Part shown: piece after piece, positions 5,407 to 7,036 of the stretch
Layout of the letters: each line of letters begins with the position of its first letter
Position numbering within the stretch: position 1 is the stretch's first letter
Assembly: GCA_017999075.1 (NCBI GenBank)
Contig: JAGOBX010000181.1
Span: 1 to 7,036, forward strand
DNA: 7,036 nucleotides
From: JAGOBX01 sp017999075 [NCBI: Candidatus Babelota bacterium]
Lineage (GTDB): Bacteria; JAGOBX01
Direction of reading: 5' to 3'
Translations under genes and position numbers: made by a program
The notes under the pieces: generated by a model
Database searches by the model: none
Seen by the model: only the letters and a program-made list of their open reading frames with translations
Told to the model about the DNA's origin: nothing

Positions 5407-6579
5407 ATGGAATCTCAACTTGAAATTTATGATTTGAGTTTAAAAAAAACAGATGAGGAACTTTGCGGAGATAAAGTTAAAATTTATTCGAATAAAGAAA
5501 AAACAATAATTGTACTGTCTGACGGACTTGGAAGCGGAGTAAAAGCAAATATACTTGCGACTATGACTTCTGAAATAATTGTGAAAATGCTTAGCGAAAA
5601 TATTCCTCTTGAAGAAGTTATTAATACAATAATATCTACTTTACCTATTTGTCAAATCAGGAAAATTGCTTATGCGACATTCACTATTCTTGAAATAGAT
5701 AATAATACATATAAATATAAAGTGGTAAATTTTGATAATCCGAAAGTGTTTGTATTTAAAAATAAAAAAATTATGCATATGGACCGGGAATCCAGGCAGG
5801 TGATAGACAAAAAAATTAATATATTTGAAAATAAGCTGGATGAAGGCGATTTTATAGGAATTATAAGTGATGGAGTTATGTATGCTGGATTGGGATCATC
5901 TTTTAATTTTGGCTGGGGCTGGGATAATATAGGTTTATTTATTGAAAATATTTTGAATTCTGAAAATGAGACCAAGCCTACAGCTCAGGAAATAGTTTAC
6001 AAAGTTATTACAAATACCCATAAACTGTACGGAGGAATTGTGGGAGACGATGCTTCTTTTGCCGGAATTATGCTGAGAGAGAAAAAGTCAATAATTATTT
6101 TTACTGGCCCGCCGTTAAATAAAGAAGATGATTTTAAAATAGTTAAACGCCTGCTTGATTTTAATGGCAGAAAAATTGTTTGCGGAGGAACTACTGGAAA
6201 TATTGTAGGCAGATATTTGAATTCTGAACCTGAGGTTGATATCCTTACAATGACTCATGATACACCGCCTATAGCAAGATTGAAAAAAATTGATTTGGTT
6301 ACAGAAGGAATTCTTACAATGACAAAGGCCCTTGATTATTTAAAAGAATTCGGCACAGATTCAGTAAGTTTATCAAAAAATGGCCAAAATGGAGCAGTGA
6401 TGCTTGCAAAAGAAATTATAGCTGCGGATTCAATTAAATTTATAGTGGGCCAAAAAATAAATGAATATTATCAGAATCCTGAATTGCCGTCGCAGATTTC
6501 AATAAGAAAAAATCTTATAAAAGATTTTGCAGTGTTTTTGCTTGAACAAAAAAAAGAAGTTTCTATAGAATATTGCTGA
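5407..6579 (+). CDS. SpoIIE-type PP2C Ser/Thr phosphatase with extra C-terminal domain
   Basis: The protein is 390 residues from the ATG at 5407, which has CGGA at 5395-5398 upstream. A TTG at 5359 would add 16 low-complexity residues and has no ribosome binding site. Residues about 15-225 are a SpoIIE/PP2C domain with the expected metal-binding acidic residues: ELCGD (D22), SDGLGSG (D39), ISDG (D155) and VGDD (D214/D215). It therefore looks catalytically competent. Family members dephosphorylate serine or threonine on regulatory proteins, classically anti-sigma factor antagonists (STAS). No such substrate is encoded here. Residues about 228-390 form an additional domain I cannot name, with FTGPP (232-236), VCGGTTGNIVGRYL (258-271) and DLVTEGILTM (296-305). 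There is no membrane segment, unlike sporulation SpoIIE. It lies 62 bases after the PAS gene, with a small TGTTG/CAACA hairpin in the gap. A redox- or H2-responsive phosphatase is the inferred role. Confidence 0.88.
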   Translation: MESQLEIYDLSLKKTDEELCGDKVKIYSNKEKTIIVLSDGLGSGVKANILATMTSEIIVKMLSENIPLEEVINTIISTLPICQIRKIAYATFTILEIDNNTYKYKVVNFDNPKVFVFKNKKIMHMDRESRQVIDKKINIFENKLDEGDFIGIISDGVMYAGLGSSFNFGWGWDNIGLFIENILNSENETKPTAQEIVYKVITNTHKLYGGIVGDDASFAGIMLREKKSIIIFTGPPLNKEDDFKIVKRLLDFNGRKIVCGGTTGNIVGRYLNSEPEVDILTMTHDTPPIARLKKIDLVTEGILTMTKALDYLKEFGTDSVSLSKNGQNGAVMLAKEIIAADSIKFIVGQKINEYYQNPELPSQISIRKNLIKDFAVFLLEQKKEVSIEYC

Positions 6580-6587
6580 AAATTTGT

Positions 6588-7036
6588 TTATTTGGAACTT
6601 AAATTCCATTTTAAAATAAACTTAGCATATCCTGATGATTTAGAAAAACCAGGTAATTCGCCTGTAATAAATGACTCGTCGAATTCTGATTCTATTTTAA
6701 TTTCTCCGTTGTAAAGTTTTATTATGCTGTAGGATATGCTTAATCCCAGACCTGTTCCGTCTCCTGTTTTTTTTGTTGTAAAATACGGGTCAAATACTTT
6801 GTCTATATGCTCTTTTTTTATTCCAGTCCCATTATCGAAGAATTCGATAATTAAAAATTTAAGATCGTCATACATTTTTATTTGGATATTTTTATTTTGT
6901 TTTCCTGAATGTTTTAGTGAATAAATAGCATTAAACATAAGATTAACAAAAACCTGTTTTATTTGGTCTGTATTAGCATAAATAACAGGGTTTGATGCAG
7001 TATCGGTAAATGTGAGAGATATATTGTTTTTTTTAA
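6588..7036 (-). CDS. Sensor histidine kinase, C-terminal ATPase domain only (5' part beyond right edge)
   Basis: The visible 148 residues form most of a HATPase_c domain. The N box is QVFVNLMFNAIYSL (about 6960-6915), the G1 box DNGTGI (about 6836-6819), the F box DPYFTTK and the G2 box GDGTGLGLS. This NtrB-like style of F and G2 boxes is typical of cytosolic or PAS-linked kinases. The His-containing dimerisation domain and any sensor domain lie outside the window, so the signal is unknown. The true start is not visible: the internal ATG at 6938 would cut into the N box and is not a start. Its stop at 6588 lies 8 bases from the stop of the convergent phosphatase gene, so the two transcripts probably overlap at their 3' ends. 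It may or may not act on the response regulator at the left of the window. Confidence 0.92.
   Translation of the reverse strand, partial: KKNNISLTFTDTASNPVIYANTDQIKQVFVNLMFNAIYSLKHSGKQNKNIQIKMYDDLKFLIIEFFDNGTGIKKEHIDKVFDPYFTTKKTGDGTGLGLSISYSIIKLYNGEIKIESEFDESFITGELPGFSKSSGYAKFILKWNLSSK

Larger units (their letters stand above)
2688..6579 (+). other. Predicted five-gene hydrogenase/PAS/phosphatase operon
   Basis: All five plus-strand genes follow each other without intervening terminators. Gaps are 84, 18, 77 and 62 bases. The 77-base gap before the PAS gene contains TTGACT (4781-4786) without a convincing -10 at normal spacing, so an internal promoter is possible but not supported. The last gene ends 8 bases before a convergent kinase gene, leaving no room for a private terminator. 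The order ferredoxin, hydrogenase, ferredoxin, PAS, SpoIIE suggests a sensing module rather than a simple energy-metabolism operon. Confidence 0.7.

Noticed and set aside
1-7036. CRISPR arrays, insertion sequences, tRNA genes or attachment sites
   Set aside because: No regularly spaced direct repeats, transposase-like frames, terminal inverted repeats or tRNA-like cloverleaf were seen on either strand.

Overview
The window comes from a low-GC (roughly 30% by eye) anaerobic, H2-metabolising bacterium. The evidence is a cytoplasmic [FeFe] hydrogenase with many Fe-S motifs, flanked by two small [2Fe-2S] thioredoxin-like proteins. The phylum cannot be fixed from the sequence. Clusters of this kind are best known from anaerobic Firmicutes and also occur in other gut or sediment anaerobes, and the base composition would also suit an Elusimicrobium/Endomicrobium-like organism. 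That last point is inference only.

Layout, left to right. (1) Positions 1-1348, minus strand: the N-terminal 449 residues of a multidomain response regulator. It has a degenerate receiver, a degenerate GGDEF domain and an intact receiver, and it runs off the left edge. (2) Positions 1349-1619: a 271-base intergenic region. It holds a likely promoter for the regulator (minus strand) and, facing away from it, a near-consensus sigma70 promoter that drives a compact small RNA of about 85 nt. The RNA ends in a 10-bp closing helix plus eight T's. No recognised RNA family fits it. (3) Positions 1620-2570, minus: an extended SDR / NAD-dependent epimerase-type protein. (4) Positions 2571-2687: a divergent intergenic region with a 9-bp-arm inverted repeat and a weak promoter candidate. 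(5) Positions 2688-6579, plus: five co-directional genes that look like one operon. In order they are a [2Fe-2S] protein, a group B-like [FeFe] hydrogenase, a second [2Fe-2S] protein, a small PAS protein and a SpoIIE/PP2C phosphatase with an extra C-terminal domain. (6) Positions 6588-7036, minus: the C-terminal ATPase domain of a histidine kinase, convergent with the operon and only 8 bases from it, running off the right edge.

How the genes may work together: the five-gene operon joins a redox enzyme with electron-carrier-like partners to a sensor domain and an apparently active Ser/Thr phosphatase. The simplest reading is that hydrogenase or redox state is passed through the PAS protein to the phosphatase, which would then act on an unseen phosphoprotein. 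A STAS or anti-sigma partner is typical for SpoIIE phosphatases, but none lies in the window. The histidine kinase fragment and the response regulator could add phosphorelay control, but no direct link between them is visible. The strongest candidate for something undescribed at the nucleotide level is the small RNA at about 1501-1588.
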